NCBI GenBank assembly: GCA_041658585.1
Contig: JBAZZX010000025.1
Location: forward strand, 1 to 42,537
DNA length: 42,537 nt
Reading direction: 5' to 3'
From: DYFC01 sp041658585
Lineage (GTDB): Bacteria > Nitrospirota > Thermodesulfovibrionia > Thermodesulfovibrionales > SM23-35
The position numbers and the translations under genes are program-made. Below the pieces are notes generated by a model. The model was given only the letters and a program-made list of their open reading frames with translations, searched no databases and had not been told where the DNA came from. Positions 32,228 to 38,030 of this stretch are shown one piece after another (position 1 is the first letter of the stretch; each line of letters opens with the position of its first letter).

Positions 32228-32341
32228 GGGTGTCACCTGCCTTTCTAGGTGAAGGCCTTTCCTTCACTTAAAAAGGAAAGCGGACGGCCCCTTCTCCTGT
32301 CAAGGTGGAGCCGAGCGAAGCGAGGAGATTACCTATCGCGG

Positions 32342-32920
32342 CTACTTTTCGAACATGTCATCATGCTTATATCGAATAAAAGTGCCACGTTTATGAATAG
32401 AATCGCCAAATACGACTGCAAGCGCCCATATAAGCCACAACGCAATCAAAATCGTACCAAAGTAAATTTTGGATTCACTATATGGCAAGGATGCAGTTTC
32501 AAAATACCTGGTAGTTGAAATATACATGTGGGTGCCACTACCCTCAAAACCCATATAAACGACGGATAGAATGCCCAAAACATAGGTCAAATAATAGAGC
32601 AGCCTCCCCACGTACAACTTTTGAATATAACCCAAGTTAGTATAAGCTTCTTCCTTGGCAGTGTCGCGTTTTGCGGCCCAAGCTTTCAAGGTGTCTTGGC
32701 TAAACTTAACTTGGCTTCTGGATGTAACTAGTATCAACCCACCAAAAAAAAGAACAATAGCAATCTTTATCCAGGGATGATACTGCCTATGTATGTTGAT
32801 AGCATAGTTATCAAACTGGGGAATTAAACTTATTCCAGGAAGAAAAAATGTCACAAAAACAACCATTGAAAAGACAGCAACTGATATACGAAAGTACATT
32901 TTGTCCAGGAATTTCATCAT
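32342..32920 (-). CDS. Four-helix membrane protein, partner of nuclease-like gene
   Basis: The 192-residue product has four predicted membrane helices: residues about 12-33 (SVAVFSMVVFVTFFLPG), 57-75 (IKIAIVLFFGGLILVTS), 110-127 (LTYVLGILSVVYMGF) and 155-175 (GTILIALWLIWALAVVFG). Between helices 2 and 3 is a charged cytoplasmic-type loop. No family is recognised. It starts at ATG 32920, overlapping the upstream stop (ATGA), with GGGAGGAAAT upstream. This is a two-gene operon with the 213-residue gene. Confidence 0.6.
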   Translation of the reverse strand: MMKFLDKMYFRISVAVFSMVVFVTFFLPGISLIPQFDNYAINIHRQYHPWIKIAIVLFFGGLILVTSRSQVKFSQDTLKAWAAKRDTAKEEAYTNLGYIQKLYVGRLLYYLTYVLGILSVVYMGFEGSGTHMYISTTRYFETASLPYSESKIYFGTILIALWLIWALAVVFGDSIHKRGTFIRYKHDDMFEK

Positions 32921-33558
32921 AAAATAATTTCCTCCCATTTACAGTTATGTATTTTTCCGTCTTTCAAAAACTCAGAATAACAGGCTCCTAATATTCTGCC
33001 CTTCTTGGACGGTAGGGTATTCTTTACTATTTCAAATAATTTATCAAGTCTTCTGTCCTCCCCGCCTGCGTCATCATACCTATGCCTCATAAAGAAGATG
33101 ACCCGAAAGGCACCATTGCCGGAATAGTTGTTACGGATCTTATCAGCGAGCTGATCATCGTCCATATGGCCGTTATCGAATTCAAAATAGAGATTTCCAA
33201 GGTGAGCATCAGGGTTTATCTCTATCCTGCTGACAGACAATTGTTCGACGCCTTTAAGATTTCTGTCGCTTAGGAACTTAGCCAGGCAGTCTCTTAGTCT
33301 ATTGTCATGCAAGAAGTGATGTGAACCAATATCCTTTTTCTTTGTGCATGGACTTCCATATACAGCGTGTCCGCCATAATCATAGAGCTTCTTAAGCGGG
33401 AGGACACTTTTTGTTTTGGTCATTTTTTCAAGCTCGGTCCTGACTACGGCAGCTCCGTGGTTGGTATATCGTCCGTTGGCCAGGACAATGATATTGCGGA
33501 CAGTAGCCCATTCTACGGCATCGATAAACTTTCGGATGGCGGTCCTTGATATATACAT
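32917..33558 (-). CDS. Nuclease-like (replication-relaxation type) protein
   Basis: From ATG 33558 the product has 213 residues (a TTG at 33564 would add two). A helical N-terminal part (TAIRKFIDAVEWATVRNII) could be a winged helix. The second half has GSHHFLHDNRL (H80-H81), INPDAHLGN (D117) and YFEFDNGHMDDDQLADKIR (E127, D129). This H ... PDA ... ExD layout resembles replication-relaxation proteins and parallels the 183-residue protein at 30721-31272. It is coupled to a four-helix membrane protein. No good binding site precedes the start. Confidence 0.5.
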   Translation of the reverse strand: MYISRTAIRKFIDAVEWATVRNIIVLANGRYTNHGAAVVRTELEKMTKTKSVLPLKKLYDYGGHAVYGSPCTKKKDIGSHHFLHDNRLRDCLAKFLSDRNLKGVEQLSVSRIEINPDAHLGNLYFEFDNGHMDDDQLADKIRNNYSGNGAFRVIFFMRHRYDDAGGEDRRLDKLFEIVKNTLPSKKGRILGACYSEFLKDGKIHNCKWEEIIL

Positions 33559-33589
33559 AAGCAAATATTGGGGACGAGGGGGCCTGGGG

Positions 33590-33676
33590 CAACTCCCCAG
33601 TTCAGGAGTTTATGATGTCCTGGGAAGGCGTCTAAAGTCGTGAACTGGGGAGTTGAACATCGAGAGTTCACTCGCC
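33590..33676. ncRNA. Structured intergenic segment with competing stems
   Basis: CAACTCCCCAGTTCA (33590-33604) and TGAACTGGGGAGTTG (33641-33655) are a perfect 15-bp inverted repeat. The second arm also overlaps GTGAACT (33640-33646), which can instead pair with AGTTCAC (33665-33671), extended by GGCG (33627-33630) with CGCC (33673-33676). The two folds exclude each other. The strand and function are unknown; it lies just upstream of the 213-residue minus-strand gene. Confidence 0.4.
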
Positions 33677-33726
33677 AGGTCTCCCTCTGTCCCTATGCAA
33701 AAAGGCTCTACCAAGCCAATAACATT

Positions 33727-33768
33727 TGGCGTGGTGTCACTATGATGAAATTATTGGGGTGGTATCAC
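33727..33768. repeat. Two 14-bp direct repeats (iteron-like)
   Basis: TGGCGTGGTGTCAC at 33727-33740 and TGGGGTGGTATCAC at 33755-33768 agree at 12 of 14 positions with a 28-bp period. They lie between the end of the RadC operon and the start of the 213-residue gene, so they may be operator or replication-protein sites. Confidence 0.35.
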
Positions 33769-33821
33769 GCATAGGCATGGATATACCCCTATATAAAGTA
33801 ATGTCTATATTGTGTAAGAAG

Positions 33822-33846
33822 AGGGGAAAGTCATTGACTTTCCCCT
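33822..33846 (-). terminator. Hairpin at the end of the RadC/DUF932 operon
   Basis: AGGGGAAAGTC (33822-33832) pairs perfectly with GACTTTCCCCT (33836-33846) around a three-base loop. The hairpin includes the stop codon of the 63-residue minus-strand gene. The T-run on the minus strand side is weak, so it may terminate or protect the 3' end of the transcript. Confidence 0.5.
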
Positions 33847-34022
33847 ATGTTGTTATGCAGATCTAAGGATCTTTCAGCTTCCGGAGATCTATCATTGGCC
33901 AGTAATTCTGTAATAACTGCTTTTCTGCCGATCTCTCGCAATGGCTTCAACACGCATCCGAAACGGGCGGTTGCGATCCTCTGCAGTTCCTCGTTACTAA
34001 GGTTCTCATACTGCCAGCCCAT
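33831..34022 (-). CDS. Small protein of unknown function (63 aa)
   Basis: From ATG 34022 with TTAGGAGGTGAGG upstream, the product is 63 residues: GWQYENLSNEELQRIATARFG, a helix-rich N-terminus, then REIGRKAVITELLAND. The pattern SNEELQRIA...R..VITELL resembles small SAP/HeH-like DNA-binding helices, but this is weak. It is the last gene of the operon that starts near 36028. Confidence 0.5.
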   Translation of the reverse strand: MGWQYENLSNEELQRIATARFGCVLKPLREIGRKAVITELLANDRSPEAERSLDLHNNIGESQ

Positions 34023-34031
34023 CCTCACCTC

Positions 34032-34247
34032 CTAATACGGGAATTCTTCTCCGTGGAGCCAGTCATTGAACCGTTCGGCTATCGAAATAGCCACCTTTTT
34101 TTCCTCTACTGTAGCGTTATACTGCTCCCAGCCCTCATAACACGGTACAATCTTGACGACTGCACCGTTGGAAAGCCCAACCTTGACCATCCTGTCATTC
34201 TTCTTCATCTGCCCTATGAACCGAAGATATCTGATGGAGAGTTTCAC
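34032..34247 (-). CDS. Small protein of unknown function (71 aa)
   Basis: The 71-residue product starts at GTG 34247, 7 bases after the DUF932-gene stop. It has a basic N-terminus and a compact middle (MVKVGLSNGAVVKIVPCYEGWEQY in two parts) that suggests a small beta barrel, followed by an amphipathic helix and WLHGEEFPY. No family is recognised. An internal ATG at 34208 is an alternative start. Confidence 0.5.
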   Translation of the reverse strand: MKLSIRYLRFIGQMKKNDRMVKVGLSNGAVVKIVPCYEGWEQYNATVEEKKVAISIAERFNDWLHGEEFPY

Positions 34248-34254
34248 GACCGCC

Positions 34255-34968
34255 TCAGCCTTCTGTAATTGCGGTATGCAGTGAAATATGCTTTTCCATG
34301 ATCACCAATGGCGGGCAGGACTTTAATGATTCTGTACAGGCATTGTAGAAGCTCCACATCGTCCGGGGCCTGAAGTCGTCATAGGATGGCGTCAGCCATT
34401 CCTTCTTGACGACCGGCAGCTGACGAGGAGTGAGAATGCCGTGTCCGAAGAGTAACCCGATCATTTTGAATGCTTCGCTGTTGTCGATCATTCTTCCCTT
34501 CAGGGTCTCCGAGTCTTCGACGATTTTCCGAAAATTCTGTTGGCTCCGGTATAACGTCGAGATGGCTATGTCCTCAAGTGATGACCAGACATTTACGGTA
34601 TGCTTCCGCATGATCGTGATGTCTCCCGTAAGGGCAAGGTTGTCGCAGACGAATACCTGTGCACCGATGGCGATACCGATCGCCATGCTTTTGTCGTAAG
34701 AGTTTCTGAACCCTATGGAAAGACCGAGTTCGTTATGGTCATTCCTGAACGACAGGACTCCGAACATCTGCTGTCCTTCCCTTGCAAGGGCGTACTGCTC
34801 ATTTGAGAGCGTGAAACCCTTGAGGATATCACTTCCGATGGTCGAAAGCGTATCCGCCAGGTTATTGTGAGGCACGGGGATATAACTGTCCGTTGCCTCC
34901 GGTACCGGGACAAGTGCAAGGTCGTCCCTTGTTACGATCTTACCTCCTCTGTGAACCAGTAATGACAT
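34255..34968 (-). CDS. DUF932-family phage/plasmid protein
   Basis: The 237-residue product matches the DUF932 pattern of phage- and plasmid-borne proteins: FGVLSFRNDHNELGLSIGFRNS (in part), YDKSMAIGIAIGAQVFVCDNL near residues 91-111, and RTMWSFYNACTESLK near the end. DUF932 proteins are widespread on mobile elements, often next to RadC; their biochemical role is not established. The start is ATG 34968 with ATAGGAGGTTCAT upstream. It is somewhat shorter than many members (about 250-350). Confidence 0.75.
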   Translation of the reverse strand: MSLLVHRGGKIVTRDDLALVPVPEATDSYIPVPHNNLADTLSTIGSDILKGFTLSNEQYALAREGQQMFGVLSFRNDHNELGLSIGFRNSYDKSMAIGIAIGAQVFVCDNLALTGDITIMRKHTVNVWSSLEDIAISTLYRSQQNFRKIVEDSETLKGRMIDNSEAFKMIGLLFGHGILTPRQLPVVKKEWLTPSYDDFRPRTMWSFYNACTESLKSCPPLVIMEKHISLHTAITEG

Positions 34969-34977
34969 ATGAACCTC

Positions 34978-35226
34978 CTATCGATGGATTTCCAGACAGA
35001 AATAGTCCGGGATTAGGGAAAGCTGGTTTTCATTAATTCCGGGGGCCTCTGTTATGAGAAGCCCCTCTTCCTTTGCTTCAACCCGAAAGCCTGCGACGGA
35101 GAGCTTTGAGATACCATTAAGTTCAAGATAAGTCGATATCTTAAGCTCAAGATCAGGCAGTTCACCGGCAAGCCTTCGGCGTTGGTACAGTTTGCGTACC
35201 AACCGGGACAGCTCTGTTCGTGTCAT
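34978..35226 (-). CDS. Small protein of unknown function (82 aa)
   Basis: The 82-residue product starts at ATG 35226 with GGAGGAGGCAGGCG upstream. The N-terminal helix is basic (TRTELSRLVRKLYQRRRLAG), followed by an alternating beta-like part ending CLEIHR. Its first 65 bp overlap the preceding gene in another frame. No family is recognised. It lies directly upstream of the DUF932 gene. Confidence 0.5.
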   Translation of the reverse strand: MTRTELSRLVRKLYQRRRLAGELPDLELKISTYLELNGISKLSVAGFRVEAKEEGLLITEAPGINENQLSLIPDYFCLEIHR

Positions 35227-35350
35227 CGCCTGCCTCCTCCAATGCCTTGTGAATGATCTGGTTGACTAACCTGGTCATAGGAATCTTCAATTCCTTAGAC
35301 TTTTTGTAAAGAACAGGGATATACTGCTCAAATATTTTGGGGCTGTACAT
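35162..35350 (-). CDS. Small protein, possible ribbon-helix-helix-like (62 aa)
   Basis: From ATG 35350 with GCGAGGTGAAA upstream the product is 62 residues. YIPVLYKKSKELKIPMTRLVNQIIHKALEE resembles the two helices of ribbon-helix-helix repressors, in which a polar N-terminal strand precedes; the match is suggestive only. A longer reading from 35416 would run into the radC gene without a binding site. It could be the operon's own regulator. Confidence 0.45.
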   Translation of the reverse strand: MYSPKIFEQYIPVLYKKSKELKIPMTRLVNQIIHKALEEAGDDTNRAVPVGTQTVPTPKACR

Positions 35351-35378
35351 TTTCACCTCGCTTTCTTTAATAACGAAT

Positions 35379-35852
35379 TTAGAGATATCCCTTTTCTTTG
35401 AGTGATACATATCCATCTCCTATGATCACGTGGTCTAATACCGCAATCCCCATAATCTCTCCGGCTCCTCTGAGTTTTTCAGTTATCGAAATATCGTCGC
35501 GGCTGGGGGTTGGGTCTCCCGATGGGTGGTTGTGGATCAGCAACAAGGAAGCTGCCGAAGAGAGTAATGCGGTTTTAAATACCTCTCTCGGATGGATAAG
35601 AGAGTTGGTCATGGTCCCTGCTGATACTCTGTCAATGCAGAGTATTCTGTTTTTTGCGTCCAGGTGCAAAGCAATAAAGTGCTCCTTTGTTTCCTGTTGC
35701 AAGAAACTGAATAAGGCATAAACTGTTTCGGCATCAATGATAGTGTTCGCTACATATTCCGCCGTTCCCTCCTGGATGGTCAGTTTTTCATAGACTGCCC
35801 TGATTACTTTGAAGCGTATAGCGCGGTTGTTTTCTAAAAGAGCTTTCGGCAT
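35379..35852 (-). CDS. radC: RadC-family JAB/MPN-domain protein
   Basis: From ATG 35852 (TTAGGAGGGAGT upstream) the product has 157 residues and is almost only the JAB/MPN domain. The metal site HxHx(n)D is seen in LLLIHNHPSGDPTPSRDD, with an upstream glutamate in TKEHFIALHLDAKN. The N-terminal HhH domain of chromosomal RadC is absent, as in the short versions carried by plasmids and islands. The family name refers to an old DNA-repair assignment that has been withdrawn; its role on mobile elements is uncertain. Confidence 0.88.
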   Translation of the reverse strand: MPKALLENNRAIRFKVIRAVYEKLTIQEGTAEYVANTIIDAETVYALFSFLQQETKEHFIALHLDAKNRILCIDRVSAGTMTNSLIHPREVFKTALLSSAASLLLIHNHPSGDPTPSRDDISITEKLRGAGEIMGIAVLDHVIIGDGYVSLKEKGYL

Positions 35853-35860
35853 ACTCCCTC

Positions 35861-36028
35861 CTAATAGCAGTTGTGGCAATAGGTCCGGATTCTTCCTCCG
35901 CCTATTGACACGATGACGAGTGTGTTGGCCAGGTTATGGCCCACGGTACAGAAATGTCCGCAATCGAGCCTTACTCTGAGGCCTGAGATCAGAGAAGCCA
36001 GATCGTGCGTTTCGATCACTTTGCTCAT
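35861..36028 (-). CDS. Small Cys/His protein (55 aa)
   Basis: From ATG 36028 with AAAAAGGAGGTGAAAC upstream, the product has 55 residues with LDCGHFCTVGHN in the middle and TYCHNCY at the end: two C-x2-3-C/H pairs that could form a zinc ribbon. It is the first gene of the operon RadC-DUF932 and lies just behind the promoter flanked by inverted repeats. Confidence 0.6.
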   Translation of the reverse strand: MSKVIETHDLASLISGLRVRLDCGHFCTVGHNLANTLVIVSIGGGRIRTYCHNCY

Positions 36029-36050
36029 GGGTTTCACCTCCTTTTTGTTT

Positions 36051-36170
36051 AATACCCTGATTGCCGGAGACAATATGTAGGAAAAGGCGCAAACGTGCGT
36101 CGGCGTGGATCAGACAATGGATTTGCCTGTTTGTCAAGACCGCTTAATTGGCCCCGGCAATCAGGGTATT
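36051..36170. promoter_or_regulatory. Promoter between perfect 17-bp inverted repeats (candidate invertible switch)
   Basis: AATACCCTGATTGCCGG at 36051-36067 is exactly reverse-repeated at 36154-36170, enclosing 86 bp. On the minus strand the enclosed DNA carries TTGACA (36137-36132), a 17-bp spacer and TCTGAT (36114-36109), pointing to the RadC/DUF932 operon. Inversion of the segment would turn the promoter away from it. The repeats could alternatively be a pair of operators or a hairpin-type origin. Confidence 0.55.
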
Positions 36171-36280
36171 AGAAGGTGGTTAATCGCAATAGCTGTAAGG
36201 ACATCCTGATACATACATGCGAGGCGGGATTTTATTTCACTTGGCCCTTGACAGGATTTTGGGGCTTGATCAAATGACGA

Positions 36281-36317
36281 GGGGCGGGGAAAAAGTAAAA
36301 TACTTTTTCCCCGCCCC
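36281..36317. terminator. Very strong bidirectional hairpin
   Basis: GGGGCGGGGAAAAAGTA (36281-36297) and TACTTTTTCCCCGCCCC (36301-36317) form a perfect 17-bp stem with a three-base loop. It lies just after the stop of the 158-residue minus-strand gene and insulates it from the switch region to the left. The stretch 36171-36280 between the switch and this hairpin shows nothing recognisable. Confidence 0.75.
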
Positions 36318-36329
36318 GTCCGATAGGTG

Positions 36330-36806
36330 TTACAGTAACTTCAGCCTTGAAAAAAGACGCTTCTTGATACGACATTCAGGGCAGGTCCCGAGGAGGCCGT
36401 TTTCGTCATCCTCTGTTTTTCTCCAAATGCGGCCGCATTCCTGGCAGACGCCAGGCTTTGTCTTTTGATGTGGCCGTTGGCTGTCATAAGCCATTTCATA
36501 ACTCATAACCAGTGAAAGGGCCATTGCAACTGCAGATATCTCTGCTCCCTCCAGAAGGGTAGCCTTCCGAAAGATAACCCCACTTTCCGAGACCGCCGGG
36601 GCATGGCCGGTAAAATATCTGGCCGGATTGGCACTGTCCGGGGTGATGGTTGCCCTGTAGAATGGCCGTCCGAGCATCTCGATCTGTTCGGTCCGGATAC
36701 AGCCATTGGGATACTTCTTGTTAAAGAACATGAGCCTTTCGGCCACTGAGAGTGTTTGTTTTCTTTTTGTTCGTGTTTTTGTCTTAGGGGTTTGTTCCTG
36801 AGACAT
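36330..36806 (-). CDS. Zinc-ribbon protein of the mobile element (158 aa)
   Basis: The 158-residue product has a basic Thr/Lys N-terminus, a central domain (YPNGCIRTEQIEMLGRPFYRA, then ARYFTGHAP and EGAEISAVAMALSLVMSYEMA) and a C-terminal zinc ribbon CQECG ... CPECR. The central part loosely resembles single-strand annealing proteins of phages, where a YP..I.T.I...G..F.A.V core is followed by an alpha-helical pair, but this is a guess. It is transcribed alone from its own promoter (TTGACA at 36862-36857 and TATTGT at 36840-36835). No ribosome binding site is visible. Confidence 0.55.
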   Translation of the reverse strand: MSQEQTPKTKTRTKRKQTLSVAERLMFFNKKYPNGCIRTEQIEMLGRPFYRATITPDSANPARYFTGHAPAVSESGVIFRKATLLEGAEISAVAMALSLVMSYEMAYDSQRPHQKTKPGVCQECGRIWRKTEDDENGLLGTCPECRIKKRLFSRLKLL

Positions 36807-37081
36807 AACATTTGGGATTAATGATTAACGAACAACAATAGCACATTGGGAAAATCTGTCAAGTACGTGAAAGGCTTGACGCAACGAAGAAGCGATAAAG
36901 AGTGGCGACTGCAGCTATCCACTCCACCTCAATAGTTTCGATAAGTTGAAACATTTACGGATTTCCCAATAAAACATCGCTTCGCTCGTCGCGCATTGGT
37001 TCTTGGGAAAGCTTATCAAGAAACCCAAACCATTACAGCGAACTCTCTGCTGTGAGCAGAAAAGACTACCCGGAAATTACA
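36807..37081. promoter_or_regulatory. Intergenic control region with TTGGGAAA boxes
   Basis: This gap holds the minus-strand promoter of the 158-residue gene (-35 36862-36857, -10 36840-36835, 16-bp spacer). The box TTGGGAAA lies in that spacer (36846-36853), again inverted at 36962-36969 and directly at 37013-37020. GAAGCGAT (36889-36896) and ATCGCTTC (36976-36983) form a second inverted pair that interleaves with the first. No gene is seen here. Confidence 0.4.
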
Positions 37082-37110
37082 TTGACAGGATTATTTCTTT
37101 TTCGTAAAAT
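37082..37110 (+). promoter_or_regulatory. Promoter of the HU gene
   Basis: TTGACA (37082-37087), a 17-bp spacer and TAAAAT (37105-37110) give a near-consensus sigma-70 promoter. Transcription should start near 37117, leaving a 30-base leader with ATAGGGGGAG as ribosome binding site. Confidence 0.8.
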
Positions 37111-37146
37111 TATTTTCATCAAACATATCTTTATAGGGGGAGTAAC

Positions 37147-37422
37147 ATGACAAAGGCGGATCTGATCGAAAAGATGGCAGATGCATCGGGTTGCACAAAG
37201 GCCTGCGCCGGCAAGGCGCTTGACGGAGCTATTGCGGCAATTACCAAAGCGGTCAAAAAGGGAGACAAGGTTGCTCTCGTAGGCTTCGGCACGTTCTCAC
37301 TTTCAAAGAGGAAAGCCAGGACCGGGAGGAACCCTCAGACCGGAGCAACTATCAAGATTGCCGCAAAGAAACTTCCGAAGTTTTCAGCAGGCAAGGCTTT
37401 CAAAGACGCAGTAAATAAGTAA
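37147..37422 (+). CDS. hup: DNA-binding protein HU
   Basis: HU is a dimeric, histone-like protein that bends DNA. The 91-residue product has the full family pattern: TKADLIEKMADASG at the start, VALVGFGTFSLSKRKARTGRNPQTG (residues about 40-65, the DNA-binding arm) and KKLPKFSAGKAFKDAVN at the end. The start is ATG 37147. Own promoter and terminator make it monocistronic. It may be chromosomal or part of the island; element-borne HU proteins often assist integrases. Confidence 0.96.
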   Translation: MTKADLIEKMADASGCTKACAGKALDGAIAAITKAVKKGDKVALVGFGTFSLSKRKARTGRNPQTGATIKIAAKKLPKFSAGKAFKDAVNK

Positions 37423-37440
37423 GACGTAGACATAAACCAG

Positions 37441-37472
37441 AAAGCCCCTCTTGTTTTCGAGGGGCTTTTTTA
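37441..37472 (+). terminator. Rho-independent terminator of the HU gene
   Basis: AAAGCCCCTC (37441-37450) pairs perfectly with GAGGGGCTTT (37459-37468) around an eight-base loop, followed by a T-run (tttta). It lies 19 bp after the HU stop. Confidence 0.9.
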
Positions 37473-37729
37473 TGTAATCATTTTCACTTACTGGAATTGA
37501 AAGGGGTGTCCTTTTGGTCTGGATGAGCATAACACCTGCAAGTAAACGTCACAAATCTATTGAAATTATTGAGGATTACTGGTACAAATATGTATATCGA
37601 TAGCGCATAGCGGCCAATTCAAGAAGATGAGCACAGCAAAACATATCATTGCCTTGTCGAAGGAGGTTATTGAACTGTTGGTCAAACAATACGCGTCAGA
37701 ATTTTTCCTGACTGATATAGATGATTGAC
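37473..37729 (+). other. Gene-poor stretch with a 33-codon frame, possible cassette remnant
   Basis: After the HU terminator no convincing gene is seen. A frame from ATG 37627 to TGA near 37726 would encode 33 residues (MSTAKHIIALSKEVIELL...), ending just before the attC-like site. It could be the remnant of an integron cassette gene, but lacks a good binding site and a recognisable product. Confidence 0.25.
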
Positions 37730-37799
37730 GGACAACTAAGCGCTGCACTGGATCAGCGTGAAAACTGCCCAAGCCTCCCAGCGAGCTTATGCGTTATCA
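37730..37799 (+). other. attC-like integron recombination site
   Basis: The 70-bp segment has the attC plan: outer boxes GGACAAC (37730-37736) and GTTATCA (37793-37799) pair as GA.AAC with GTT.TC; TAAGC pairs with GCTTA, GCTG with CAGC, with two unpaired bases (GA) between the latter on one side, similar to the extrahelical bases recognised by IntI. Motifs CGCTGCA and GAGCTTATGCGTTA are typical. The RYYYAAC/GTTRRRY consensus is not fully met. Confidence 0.35.
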
Positions 37800-37826
37800 G
37801 TCACCTGTACTTAAAATAGGAATGGT

Positions 37827-38030
37827 ATGGTCAACAAAAATGATCACATAGTTGTTCCGCCTACTGTCTTGCAGGTAATAGAGAAGTTTGTCACCGCAAT
37901 GCGCGCTGACCCCGCGATCGCAGACGACACAATCGACCGACTAAACAATCTTCTACTCAAGGGAACTGTGCCGAAGCCCGAGGAGATCAACGCGGCGTTG
38001 TTCGAAGCTTTGCAGGACCGTCAGTCATGA
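37827..38030 (+). CDS. Small partner protein of SMC-like ATPase (67 aa)
   Basis: The 67-residue product is mainly helical and acidic: VPPTVLQVIEKFVTAMRADPAI, then DDTIDRLNNLLLKG and PEEINAALFEALQD. No named family is recognised. The start is ATG 37827 (AATAGGAATGGT upstream; ATG 37822 is out of frame). The stop overlaps the start of the big ATPase gene in an ATGA junction, so the two proteins are made together and probably interact. Composition shifts to GC-rich codons here. Confidence 0.7.
   Translation: MVNKNDHIVVPPTVLQVIEKFVTAMRADPAIADDTIDRLNNLLLKGTVPKPEEINAALFEALQDRQS

Larger units (their letters stand above)
31968..32305. repeat. Inverted-repeat-bounded module
   Basis: CCTTGACAGGAGAA at 31968-31981 is perfectly repeated in inverted orientation at 32292-32305. 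Further inside, GTCCGCT (31986-31992) matches AGCGGAC (32279-32285). The arms are about 25-27 bp and bound a 338-bp segment with one small minus-strand gene. The spacer 31849-31967 to its left shows nothing else recognisable. Confidence 0.6.
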
